From: an uncultured Paracoccaceae bacterium
Lineage (GTDB): Bacteria; Pseudomonadota; Alphaproteobacteria; Rhodobacterales; Rhodobacteraceae
Length of the DNA: 10,638 nt
Assembly (NCBI GenBank): GCA_937132145.1
Contig: CAKZNY010000024.1
Span: 1 to 10,638 of the forward strand
Reading direction: 5' to 3'
Part shown: in pieces, positions 1 through 6,612 of the stretch
Position numbering within the stretch: position 1 is the first letter of the stretch
Layout of the letters: the number at the start of each line of letters is the position of its first letter
Made by a program: the position numbers and the translations under genes
The notes under the pieces: model-generated
Seen by the model: the letters and a program-made list of their open reading frames with translations, nothing else
Database searches by the model: none
Told to the model about the DNA's origin: nothing

Positions 1-1188
1 CAGGCGTTCGTCGATGCGGGTCGCCAAGCCGGATACGAGGTTACCGACGACTATAACGGCGAAAAGCAGGAGGGTTTCGGCCCGATGGAGCAAACCGTCT
101 GGAAAGGGCGGCGTTGGTCTGCGGCGAACGCTTACTTGAAGCCAGCACTGAAACGCCAAAATGTTGACCTGAAACGTGGGCAGGTGCGTAAAGTAGTGAT
201 CGAAGATGGTCGCGCCGTCGGGGTTGAAGTGGAATTCAACGGGAAAATAGAGGTCATCCGCGCTAATCGCGAGGTGGTTTTGGCGGCGGGGTCTATCAAC
301 TCCCCCCAAATCCTGCTGTTGTCCGGCATTGGCCCTGCGGCCGATTTAGCCAAGCACGGCATTGATCTGGTCGCTGATCGCGCGGGCGTCGGGCAAAACC
401 TGCAAGACCATCTGGAGCTGTATATCCAGCAAGCCTGCGTGCAGCCAATCACTCTTTATAAACACTGGAACCTGTTTTCCAAGGCTCTGATCGGCGCACA
501 ATGGTTGTTTACCAAAACAGGTCTTGGGGCATCTAACCAGTTTGAATCTGCTGCCTTTATTCGCTCCAAAGCGGGGGTGGAATACCCTGACATCCAATAC
601 CACTTCTTGCCCATCGCCGTTCGCTATGACGGCAAAGCCGCCGCCGAGGGGCACGGGTATCAAGCCCATGTCGGGCCAATGCGATCCGCCTCGCGCGGGG
701 CGGTAACGCTGCGGTCTGCCGATCCACTGGATCCGCCAAAAATCCTGTTCAACTACATGAGCAAACCCGAAGACTGGGAGGATTTCCGAAATTGTATCCG
801 CCTAACCCGCGAGATTTTCGCCCAAGAAGCCTTCGCTCCCTACGCCGGCAAAGAAATCCAACCAGGGGCAGACGTACAAACTGATGACGAGCTAGATGAC
901 TTCATCCGCGAACACGTCGAAAGCGCGTTCCACCCCTGCGGCACCGCCAAAATGGGCCGCGCCGATGACCCGATGGCCGTCGTTGACCCCGAATGCCGCG
1001 TGATAGGCGTTGAAGGTTTACGCTTGGCCGACAGCTCCATCTTCCCGCGCATTACAAACGGAAACCTGAACGGGCCGTCCATCATGGTCGGCGAAAAAGC
1101 CAGCGATCACATTCTAGGCAAACAGCCTTTGGCACGATCTAACGCGGAGCCGTGGATAAACCCTCGCTGGAAAAAATCGCGGCGTTAA
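1..1188 (+). CDS. betA: Choline dehydrogenase BetA (GMC oxidoreductase), 5'-truncated by window edge
   Basis: FAD-dependent GMC-family oxidoreductase that oxidises choline to betaine aldehyde, the first step of glycine betaine synthesis. The frame is open from base 1, so about 395 C-terminal residues are present. The N-terminal FAD-binding Rossmann part (~150 residues of a usual ~550) lies outside the window; the ATG at 85 is internal. Visible BetA hallmarks: EGFGPMEQT at the left edge, [18 protein letters not shown] (the GMC signature 2 region), [35 protein letters not shown], and the C-terminal [10 protein letters not shown]. That last motif carries the likely catalytic His (codon 931-933), followed by [13 protein letters not shown] with the second active-site Asn (codon 1069-1071). 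The ending EPWINPRW resembles rhodobacterial BetA proteins as I recall them. The stop TAA overlaps that of the convergent Fic gene. The rest of a bet operon, if any, would lie to the left. A related GMC alcohol dehydrogenase is the only real alternative. Confidence 0.92.
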   Translation, partial: QAFVDAGRQAGYEVTDDYNGEKQEGFGPMEQTVWKGRRWSAANAYLKPALKRQNVDLKRGQVRKVVIEDGRAVGVEVEFNGKIEVIRANREVVLAAGSINSPQILLLSGIGPAADLAKHGIDLVADRAGVGQNLQDHLELYIQQACVQPITLYKHWNLFSKALIGAQWLFTKTGLGASNQFESAAFIRSKAGVEYPDIQYHFLPIAVRYDGKAAAEGHGYQAHVGPMRSASRGAVTLRSADPLDPPKILFNYMSKPEDWEDFRNCIRLTREIFAQEAFAPYAGKEIQPGADVQTDDELDDFIREHVESAFHPCGTAKMGRADDPMAVVDPECRVIGVEGLRLADSSIFPRITNGNLNGPSIMVGEKASDHILGKQPLARSNAEPWINPRWKKSRR

Positions 1189-2339
1189 GGTTCTCGGACA
1201 ATATCCAGAAGCGTCGGGAACGCATACATCCCCGACGCGCTCCCCATCGGAGGAATCAGTGTTTTCAACAATCCTGCCTCCAGAAGTTTGTTTGTAAACG
1301 TATTCACCACCGCGCTTGGAATTCCTGCATCTCGCTTGAAGCGGCTGTTTCGGAAAATCGGGTTTCCAAAAATGTAGTCCAAAGCGTCGGAGGACCAGCG
1401 AGACCGAAGCGTATCGCGGAAAACCTCTTGCATTTCCTCATAGTGCTGCTGTATCTGGCCGACGACTTCAATGTTGCTGATGGCTTGGTGGTGTAACGCC
1501 GTAAAGAAAAACTCCGCCCAGGAAGTCCAGTCGCCCTCCTCCGAAACCGCACGAAGACGGGCGATGTATTCGTCTTTGTTACGTTCGAAATAGTCGCTTA
1601 CGAAGAAATGCGGAGCGCTTAGCGTTTTGGATTCCCACAACATTAAAGTTATCAACATGCGCCCCAATCGCCCGTTTCCATCTTCGAACGGGTGCAGGGC
1701 TTCAAATTCAGCATGCGCGAACGCGGCTTTCATAAGTGGGTGCATTTCGCTGTTTCGGATAAAGTCGATTAGCGTGGTCATGCCTGCGGGAAGGTGTTCG
1801 GGCGCAATCGGGATGAAATCAACGGTGCGCCGCAGCCTGTCACCGATGTAGTTCTGGTTAACCTTATATTCTCCCGGTCGCTTCTCGGCCCCTCTACCAA
1901 AACTTAACAACGTCTTATGAGCCGCCTTAATGATATGTTCAGATATCGCATAGCCGTCACTGATTTGCCGCTCTGCTTGCCTTAATGCCCGCGCATACAG
2001 GGCCACCTCTAGTGTGTCATTTCTGTCGCTGTTCGGTTGTTGGTCATCATCCGAGTCAGCTTCAAGTCGCAACACCTCTTCCAAAGTCGAAATCGTTCCC
2101 TCCATTCTTGAGGAAACCACTGCATCGCGCGCCCTCAGAGGAGCAAGAAGCAATTCACTGTTGGGCATACTGCGAAGCAAGGTGTCGTAGCGAGTCAAAG
2201 CCGTTAGCGCATCCGATAATGGCATCAGAAGCCGATTGAGGTCAGGTTGCGCAGGCGGAAACCCCCCGTAGTGGTAGGTCGCCGCGTTTGAAGCGTCATA
2301 TATTGTGTTGTGTATCTTTATTTCGGTTTTATCGATCAT
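1185..2339 (-). CDS. Fic family protein, class II (self-inhibited AMPylator type) with C-terminal winged helix
   Basis: A 384-residue Fic protein. Such enzymes usually transfer AMP from ATP to a target hydroxyl. Order of parts: an N-terminal Fic/DOC_N-type region with YHYGGFPP (22-29); the helix with SSRMEG (76-81), which fits the inhibitory (S/T)xxxE(G/N) motif, Glu80 being the expected inhibitory residue; [12 protein letters not shown] (156-167); the intact catalytic motif [12 protein letters not shown] (216-227, His216); and a C-terminal winged-helix-like segment (~315-365). I chose the ATG at 2337-2339. The longer open frame begins with TTG at 2375 inside a palindrome and adds residues without family similarity. 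No good Shine-Dalgarno precedes the ATG. There is no separate antitoxin gene, as expected when the inhibitory helix is in the same chain. The DNA-binding-like C-terminus and the operator-like palindromes upstream suggest autoregulation (inference). The target is unknown. Confidence 0.92.
   Translation of the reverse strand: MIDKTEIKIHNTIYDASNAATYHYGGFPPAQPDLNRLLMPLSDALTALTRYDTLLRSMPNSELLLAPLRARDAVVSSRMEGTISTLEEVLRLEADSDDDQQPNSDRNDTLEVALYARALRQAERQISDGYAISEHIIKAAHKTLLSFGRGAEKRPGEYKVNQNYIGDRLRRTVDFIPIAPEHLPAGMTTLIDFIRNSEMHPLMKAAFAHAEFEALHPFEDGNGRLGRMLITLMLWESKTLSAPHFFVSDYFERNKDEYIARLRAVSEEGDWTSWAEFFFTALHHQAISNIEVVGQIQQHYEEMQEVFRDTLRSRWSSDALDYIFGNPIFRNSRFKRDAGIPSAVVNTFTNKLLEAGLLKTLIPPMGSASGMYAFPTLLDIVREP
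1211..1238. repeat. Inverted repeat just past the betA stop, inside the fic 3' end
   Basis: Perfect 8-bp arms GCGTCGGG and CCCGACGC flank a 12-base loop. It starts 22 bases after the betA stop and lies within the last codons of the convergent Fic gene. No T-run follows on either strand, so it is not a canonical intrinsic terminator. It could stabilise or define the 3' end of betA mRNA, or be a chance product of GC-rich coding sequence. Confidence 0.4.
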
Positions 2340-2346
2340 AAAAGTG

Positions 2347-2453
2347 TTTGTGACACACAAAACGATTACAAACAAGGTTGTGATCGATATATTGTGTAAA
2401 AACGATCACAAACAAGGTTGTGATCGATCTGCGGTTCACAAATCTATTTGTGA
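2347..2453. promoter_or_regulatory. Palindromic operator array upstream of the Fic gene
   Basis: Four dyads built on TTGTG/CACAA lie between the pnp terminator and the Fic start. Site 1 (2363-2386) has arms CGATTACAA and TTGTGATCG with one mismatch and a 6-base spacer. Site 2 (2403-2426) has perfect 9-bp arms CGATCACAA and TTGTGATCG with the same spacer, acaagg. Site 3 (2436-2453) is TCACAAA-4-TTTGTGA, which keeps the same CACAA-6-TTGTG core. A more compact inverse dyad, TTTGTG-3-CACAAA, lies at 2347-2361. The centres fall at about 2354, 2374.5, 2414.5 and 2444.5, spaced 20.5, 40 and 30 bases. Near-whole helical turns suggest same-face binding of a dimeric regulator, most simply the Fic protein through its winged helix. 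The regulator's identity is inference. Confidence 0.7.
2359..2430. repeat. 32-bp imperfect direct repeat, two copies 40 bp apart
   Basis: Copy 1 at 2359-2390 and copy 2 at 2399-2430 match at 30 of 32 positions (differences at 2367/2407 and 2389/2429). Each copy contains one full palindromic site of the operator array. Only 8 bases separate the copies. This fits duplication of an operator module rather than a CRISPR or an IS terminus. Confidence 0.85.
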
Positions 2454-2468
2454 TCGGTATTTCAACAA
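2441..2468 (-). promoter_or_regulatory. Possible fic promoter overlapping operator site 3
   Basis: On the minus strand, TTGTTG (2468-2463) and TAGATT (2446-2441) are spaced 16 bases apart and could be a weak sigma70 -35/-10 pair. The -10 lies inside palindrome site 3, so a repressor bound there would block it. It would give a ~95-base leader crossing the other palindromes. This is a visual match only. Confidence 0.3.
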
Positions 2469-2480
2469 ACTCGTAATACA

Positions 2481-2508
2481 AAAGCCCCGACGTTTCCATC
2501 GGGGCTTT
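2481..2508 (-). terminator. Intrinsic terminator after pnp
   Basis: Perfect 10-bp inverted repeat AAAGCCCCGA / TCGGGGCTTT with an 8-base loop, starting 21 bases beyond the pnp stop. On the minus strand the stem ends in GGGGCTTTTG followed by T/A-rich sequence. It closes the rbfA–pnp transcription unit and separates it from the fic promoter region. Confidence 0.88.
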
Positions 2509-2529
2509 CAAATTTCTTAAACGTCGGAA

Positions 2530-4650
2530 TTAGCCGTCGTTTTTGATCTCCAGACCAGTTTCCTGATCGACAACTTTCATCGACAGGCGAACTTTGCCGC
2601 GATCATCGAAGCCCATCAGCTTGACCTTAACTTCCTGACCTTCAGTCAGAATGTCTTTCGGGTGGTTAACGCGCTCATTGGCTAGCTGGCTGACGTGCAC
2701 AAGGCCGTCGCGTTTGCCGAAGAAGTTAACGAATGCGCCGAAGTCCATCAGTTTCACAACTTTACCGGTGTAGATTTTACCAGCTTCAGGAACCGCAACA
2801 ATCTCGTTGATCATCGCCATGGCTTTCTCGATGCTTTCAGCGTTGGCCGAAGCGATCTTGATTACGCCGTCGTCGTTGATGTCAACTTTAGCACCGGAAA
2901 CCTCGACGATTTCGCGGATCACTTTACCACCCGCACCAATCACTTCGCGGATTTTGTCAGCCGGAACGTTCATGGTTTCAATGCGCGGCGCATGAACCGA
3001 GAAGTCGCCAGCCGAGGTCAGCGCGTTCGCCATTTCACCAAGGATATGCAGACGGGCGTCTTTAGCCTGATCGAGCGCTTTTTCCATGATTTCGGCGGTA
3101 ATACCGGCCACTTTGATGTCCATCTGAAGCGACGTGATACCGGCCTCGGTACCCGCAACTTTGAAGTCCATATCGCCGAGGTGATCTTCGTCACCAAGGA
3201 TGTCGGTCAGGATCGCATAGTCGTCACCCTCAAGGATCAAGCCCATCGCAACACCGGCAACAGCGGATTTCAGCGGAACGCCCGCGTCCATCATCGAAAG
3301 CGAGCCACCACAAACGGACGCCATCGAAGACGAGCCGTTCGATTCAGTGATCTCGGAAACCACACGAATCGTGTAAGGGAAGTCGGTTGCAGCAGGCAGA
3401 ACCGCCTGAAGCGCGCGCCATGCCAGTTTGCCGTGACCGATTTCACGACGGCCAGGGCCCATCATACGGCCAGCTTCACCAACCGAATACGGAGGGAAGT
3501 TGTAGTGCAGCATGAAGTTGGAACGATAAGTGCCGGTCAACGCGTCGATCATCTGCTCGTCGTCGCCAGTGCCAAGCGTGGTTACAACCAGACCTTGCGT
3601 CTCGCCGCGTGTGAACAATGCCGAACCGTGGGTCCGTGGCAGAAGGCCAACTTCGGAAACAATCGGGCGAACGGTTGTCAGGTCACGACCATCAATCCGT
3701 TTGCCGGTTTTGATAACGTCGCCACGAACAACTGCGGACTCGAGTTTCTTGAAGCAGTTACCAAGCTGGCTGTCTTCGCGATCTTCTTCGCTTAACGCTT
3801 TCTGGATTGTGTCACGCGCAGCCGAAATCGCAGTGGTGCGTTCTTGCTTGTCAGTGATTGCAAACGCTGCACGCACGGCGTCCTCGCCAACTTTTTCTAC
3901 CTTGGCGTAAAGCTCGGAGTAATCGGCAGGCTGGAAGTCGAACATGTCTTTTGCAGCGTCTTCGGCAAGATCAATGATCATGTCGATAACCGGCTGCATG
4001 GCGTCATGGCCGAATTTAACCGCGCCCAGCATTTCTGCCTCGGACAGCTCGTATGCTTCGGATTCAACCATCATCACGGCGTCTTTAGTACCGGCAACAA
4101 TCAGGTCCAAACGCTGCTCTGGATTTTCGCGCAGCTTGTGCATGTCATCGCAAGACGGGTTCAGGACGTACTCGCCGTCAACAAAACCAACGCGCGCACA
4201 ACCGATTGGGCCGCGGAACGGCGCGCCGGAAAGTGTCAGGGCAGCGGAGGCCGCGATCATTGCAACTACGTCAGGGTCGTTTTCCAGATCGTGGCTTAGA
4301 ACCGTACAGATAACCTGAGTTTCGTGCTTGAAGCCCGGAACGAACAGAGGGCGGATTGGACGGTCGATAAGACGCGATGTCAGTGTCTCTTTTTCCGTCG
4401 GACGCGCTTCGCGCTTGAAAAAACCACACGGGATTTTACCCGCAGCGTAATATTTCTCTTGGTAATGCACTGTCAGCGGGAAGAAATCGAAGCCAACCTT
4501 CGGTTTCTTTTCAAACACTACAGCACACAGAACGCTGGTTTCGCCCAGAGTGGCGATCACACATGCGTCTGCCTGACGGGCAATTTTGCCTGTCTCGAGG
4601 GTCAGCGTCTCGCCGCCCCATTCGATTGATTGTTTAAATTCTTTGAACAT
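2530..4650 (-). CDS. pnp: Polyribonucleotide nucleotidyltransferase (PNPase)
   Basis: Phosphorolytic 3'-5' exoribonuclease and RNA polymerase of the degradosome, cytoplasmic and trimeric. It is 706 residues from the chosen start, usual for the family. Order: first RNase PH domain with [18 protein letters not shown]; alpha-helical linker (~235-315); second RNase PH domain with the active-site [12 protein letters not shown] (~439-450) and [14 protein letters not shown], giving Asp487 and Asp493 as the likely metal/phosphate residues; KH domain with GAGG loop (572-575); and S1 domain (~623-693, [17 protein letters not shown]). Two in-frame ATGs exist. The AGGA at 4662-4659 is 8 bases from the ATG at 4650 but only 2 from the one at 4656, and the family begins MF(K/N), so 4650 is preferred. 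It lies downstream of rpsO as in most proteobacteria. A hairpin sits just before the ribosome-binding site. Confidence 0.98.
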   Translation of the reverse strand: MFKEFKQSIEWGGETLTLETGKIARQADACVIATLGETSVLCAVVFEKKPKVGFDFFPLTVHYQEKYYAAGKIPCGFFKREARPTEKETLTSRLIDRPIRPLFVPGFKHETQVICTVLSHDLENDPDVVAMIAASAALTLSGAPFRGPIGCARVGFVDGEYVLNPSCDDMHKLRENPEQRLDLIVAGTKDAVMMVESEAYELSEAEMLGAVKFGHDAMQPVIDMIIDLAEDAAKDMFDFQPADYSELYAKVEKVGEDAVRAAFAITDKQERTTAISAARDTIQKALSEEDREDSQLGNCFKKLESAVVRGDVIKTGKRIDGRDLTTVRPIVSEVGLLPRTHGSALFTRGETQGLVVTTLGTGDDEQMIDALTGTYRSNFMLHYNFPPYSVGEAGRMMGPGRREIGHGKLAWRALQAVLPAATDFPYTIRVVSEITESNGSSSMASVCGGSLSMMDAGVPLKSAVAGVAMGLILEGDDYAILTDILGDEDHLGDMDFKVAGTEAGITSLQMDIKVAGITAEIMEKALDQAKDARLHILGEMANALTSAGDFSVHAPRIETMNVPADKIREVIGAGGKVIREIVEVSGAKVDINDDGVIKIASANAESIEKAMAMINEIVAVPEAGKIYTGKVVKLMDFGAFVNFFGKRDGLVHVSQLANERVNHPKDILTEGQEVKVKLMGFDDRGKVRLSMKVVDQETGLEIKNDG

Positions 4651-4666
4651 TTTCATTTTCCTATCT

Positions 4667-4695
4667 GCGGTTCATCCCCCATGGACGAAACCCGC
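4667..4695 (-). promoter_or_regulatory. pnp leader stem-loop next to the Shine-Dalgarno
   Basis: On the minus strand, bases 4695-4683 pair with 4677-4667: GCGG, then UU, then CGUCC on the 5' side against GGAUGAACCGC. This gives about 11 pairs including one G·U, with two single-base bulges and a 5-base loop. It lies 4 bases before the AGGA at 4662-4659. A second small hairpin, GTAGC-4-GCTAC, sits at 4699-4712. In E. coli the pnp leader contains an RNase III-processed stem through which PNPase represses itself. A similar role here is inference. Confidence 0.55.
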
Positions 4696-4738
4696 GGTGT
4701 AGCCGTTGCTACGTGCCCATATCATATAGGCGTAACGC

Positions 4739-4764
4739 AAAACGCGCCCGTAAAGGCGCGCTTT
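4739..4764 (-). terminator. Terminator/attenuator between rpsO and pnp
   Basis: Minus strand: AAAGCGCGCC, loop TTTACG, then GGCGCGTTTT, a 10-bp stem with one G·U pair ending in four U. It starts 7 bases after the rpsO stop. The U-run is short, so partial read-through into pnp is likely, as for the rpsO–pnp terminator in E. coli. Confidence 0.75.
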
Positions 4765-4771
4765 GGTATTC

Positions 4772-5041
4772 TTAGCGGCGAATGCCGAGGCGCTCGATCA
4801 GCGACTTGTAACGCGCTTCGTCTTTGGAGCGTGTGTAGTCCAACAGTTTACGACGTGTCGCAACCATTGTCAGAAGACCGCGACGCGAGTGGTTGTCCTT
4901 TTTGTGGGACTTAAAATGCTCGGTCAGGGTTTTGATGCGGCTGGTCAGGATCGCAACCTGAACTTCGGGGGAACCAGTGTCACCCTCTTTGATTGCGAAT
5001 TCTTTGATCAGACGTTCTTTTTCAGCAGGCGTAATCGACAT
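4772..5041 (-). CDS. rpsO: 30S ribosomal protein S15
   Basis: Primary 16S rRNA-binding protein of the small-subunit platform; it binds the three-way junction of helices 20-22. It is 89 residues from the chosen start, the usual length. Diagnostic segments: [43 protein letters not shown] and the terminal LIERLGIRR. Two adjacent ATGs exist (5044 and 5041). The second is 7 bases from the AGGA at 5052-5049, the first only 4, and the second gives the normal N-terminus MSIT, so 5041 is preferred. It precedes pnp, with an attenuator-like hairpin between. S15 commonly represses its own translation by binding its leader; the hairpins upstream here could serve that purpose. Confidence 0.98.
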   Translation of the reverse strand: MSITPAEKERLIKEFAIKEGDTGSPEVQVAILTSRIKTLTEHFKSHKKDNHSRRGLLTMVATRRKLLDYTRSKDEARYKSLIERLGIRR

Positions 5042-5058
5042 CATATATTCCTTTTACA

Positions 5059-5078
5059 TAAGGGTTTCATAAACCTTA
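5059..5078 (-). promoter_or_regulatory. rpsO leader hairpin upstream of the ribosome-binding site
   Basis: Minus strand UAAGGUUU, loop AUG, AAACCCUUA: eight pairs with one bulged C, ending 6 bases before the AGGA at 5052-5049. A second hairpin, GCC-U-AGGG with CCCUUGGC (5132-5151, one U·U mismatch), lies further upstream and is followed by GGCCC and five U. S15-responsive leaders are known from several bacterial groups including alphaproteobacteria. I cannot match a specific published structure by eye. Confidence 0.4.
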
Positions 5079-5160
5079 ATGCTTCGGCGGATGCCAAGAT
5101 GTCGTCCAGCAACGTCAAACCAAAAAGGGCCGCCAAGGGGATTCCCTAGGCAGCACGCGC

Positions 5161-5166
5161 GTTATA
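5161..5166 (-). promoter_or_regulatory. Possible -10 element for rpsO
   Basis: TATAAC on the minus strand matches 5 of 6 bases of the sigma70 -10 consensus. It lies just downstream of the DUF1643 stop, and transcription from it would give a ~110-base rpsO leader. No convincing -35 lies 16-18 bases upstream. rpsO could also be served by read-through from rbfA. Confidence 0.3.
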
Positions 5167-5196
5167 GCTGTTTTTGGGGGGAATGGAAGGGTGAAT

Positions 5197-5703
5197 CTAC
5201 CACCAAACCTCCGGCTGAACCTTATAACCTATATAGAGCGGATGCTTGGGGTGTCCGGCCTTCGTCAGCCCTAGGTGCTTGGGGGAAACGGGCAGGGCGC
5301 GTAGCAATGCCTCCACTTCTGCGCCCCTGTTCATGTGCTCGCCGTTTGCGCCCCATGCGGCGACCAGATCGTCGGACCATTCCACGCCTGCGCGGATGGT
5401 TTCATCGTTTAGCGGGCCGACGGGATCAACGACTGCACGCATTACCTTCGGGTCGGTCGCGCGGAATGCGAAAATGTTGCAGACCCGAAATGCGCCATAC
5501 CCCAGCGTGCGGGCGCGCCGTTCGCAGCGCTCCACCGTCGGGTCGTTCTGGACCTCGGTCGCGGTGGAGGGGTTGAGCATCAGGAACATCACCCGCTTGC
5601 CGCCCGCATCCCAAACCCGCGTCAGGTCATAGCGGTATGCCTCGCAATCCGAATAATTCGCAACCGACGGCGCGTCGCCTTTCAGGTGTTCGCGGGTGAT
5701 CAC
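5197..5703 (-). CDS. DUF1643 domain protein, translationally coupled to truB
   Basis: Uncharacterised 168-residue protein whose whole length fits the DUF1643 family. Visible family features: [12 protein letters not shown] near the N-terminus, [59 protein letters not shown], and the C-terminal [16 protein letters not shown]. The open frame extends upstream into truB. I place the start at GTG 5703-5701 because it overlaps the truB TGA by 4 bases (GTGA), a typical coupled junction; the family similarity begins just after it, and an AGGG lies about 10 bases upstream. No signal peptide or membrane segment is visible, so it is probably cytoplasmic. The biochemical function of DUF1643 is not known to me. 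Its place between truB and rpsO suggests only co-expression with translation genes, not a shared pathway. Confidence 0.87.
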   Translation of the reverse strand: MITREHLKGDAPSVANYSDCEAYRYDLTRVWDAGGKRVMFLMLNPSTATEVQNDPTVERCERRARTLGYGAFRVCNIFAFRATDPKVMRAVVDPVGPLNDETIRAGVEWSDDLVAAWGANGEHMNRGAEVEALLRALPVSPKHLGLTKAGHPKHPLYIGYKVQPEVWW

Positions 5704-6605
5704 AGCACAAAAACCCTGTGCGGGTGCAATTCGCCCGCTTTGTAAACGCCGATTGCCACCGGAACCCCGTTCAACGAGGCCCAGCATTCCTCTCCATATT
5801 CAACGTCCGAGGCGATCACCATGCCCGGATTGCCATTCCGCAGCTTCGCAGCACCTTCGGGTGTGCAGGTCAGTTCGTGCAAATCATGCAGGCCAGCCTC
5901 TAGCGGCAGAAGGAATTCATCCAGCTTGCGGTCTTTGGCCAGCTCGTCCAGCGTCTCGAACGAGATGCCATCGGACACCTCGAACGGCCCCGCCCAAACG
6001 CGGCGCAATTGCACAACGTGGCCAAAACAGCCCAACGCCTGACCCAGATCCCGCGCGATGGAGCGCACGTACCCGCCCTTGCCGCATACCATTTCAAGCA
6101 CCGCGTGATCCGCATCCGGCATCTCGATCAGCACAAGCGATTCTACAAGTAGGGGCCGCGCCTTCAGCTCCATTTTCTCACCGTCCCGCGCGCGTTTATA
6201 GGCGCGTTCGCCATCCACTTTCACGGCTGAATACTGCGGGGGCACCTGCATAATATCGCCCGTAAACGCGGGCAAAGCGGCACGAATTTCGTCAGCGCTC
6301 GGTCGGTTATCGCTGGTCGATATCACCTCCCCCTCGCCGTCATCGGTGTTCGTGGCCTGCCCCAAACGCACGGTAAAATGGTACGCCTTCATGGAATCCG
6401 TCACATAGGGCACCGTCTTCGTCGCCTCGCCAAAAGCAATCGCCAGCACGCCGGTTGCTTCGGGGTCCAGCGTGCCCGCATGCCCGGCCTTTTGCGCATC
6501 GAACGCCCATTTGGCCTTGTTCACAACCGCACTCGATGTAACGCCCAGCGGTTTATCCACAATCAGCCATCCACTAATCGCGCGACCTTTTTTACGTCTT
6601 GCCAT
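5700..6605 (-). CDS. truB: tRNA pseudouridine(55) synthase TruB
   Basis: Converts U55 in the T-loop of tRNAs to pseudouridine; cytoplasmic. It is 301 residues, close to the ~310 of the family. Features: [14 protein letters not shown] (12-25); [15 protein letters not shown] with catalytic Asp47; the region [32 protein letters not shown]; and a C-terminal part resembling the PUA-like extension seen in alphaproteobacterial TruB. I chose ATG 6605-6603 because the conserved N-terminus [13 protein letters not shown] starts here and AGGA (6614-6611) is spaced 5 bases away. The longer open frame upstream overlaps the preceding gene in another frame. The Shine-Dalgarno overlaps the stop TAG of the upstream sulfotransferase gene, and the truB TGA overlaps the GTG of the DUF1643 gene, so three genes are coupled in a row. 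Confidence 0.97.
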   Translation of the reverse strand: MARRKKGRAISGWLIVDKPLGVTSSAVVNKAKWAFDAQKAGHAGTLDPEATGVLAIAFGEATKTVPYVTDSMKAYHFTVRLGQATNTDDGEGEVISTSDNRPSADEIRAALPAFTGDIMQVPPQYSAVKVDGERAYKRARDGEKMELKARPLLVESLVLIEMPDADHAVLEMVCGKGGYVRSIARDLGQALGCFGHVVQLRRVWAGPFEVSDGISFETLDELAKDRKLDEFLLPLEAGLHDLHELTCTPEGAAKLRNGNPGMVIASDVEYGEECWASLNGVPVAIGVYKAGELHPHRVFVL

Positions 6606-6612
6606 AATTTTC

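Noticed and set aside
1152..1496. 114-codon + strand frame overlapping the betA end and the fic 3' end
   Set aside because: It overlaps two well-supported genes and has no recognisable motif, so it is a shadow of the Fic coding sequence.
2340..2375. 12-residue N-terminal extension of the Fic protein from a TTG codon
   Set aside because: The added residues are encoded by the palindromic operator sequence and match no Fic N-terminus; ATG 2339 is more likely.
2359..2430. CRISPR-like repeat-spacer-repeat
   Set aside because: There are only two 32-bp copies with an 8-base gap, each internally palindromic, at a promoter. This fits operators, not a CRISPR array.
2695..3795. 366-codon open frame on the + strand opposite pnp
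   Set aside because: It lies wholly antisense to a certain pnp gene, its composition (His/Asn/Arg-rich) is that of a shadow frame, and no domain or ribosome-binding site is seen.
4721..4726. TATGAT on the minus strand as a separate pnp promoter -10
   Set aside because: No -35 at suitable spacing was found; one match to -10 in an AT-rich patch is not enough.
5704..5787. N-terminal extension of the DUF1643 protein into truB
   Set aside because: These codons are read as truB in another frame; the GTG overlapping the truB stop gives the normal family length.
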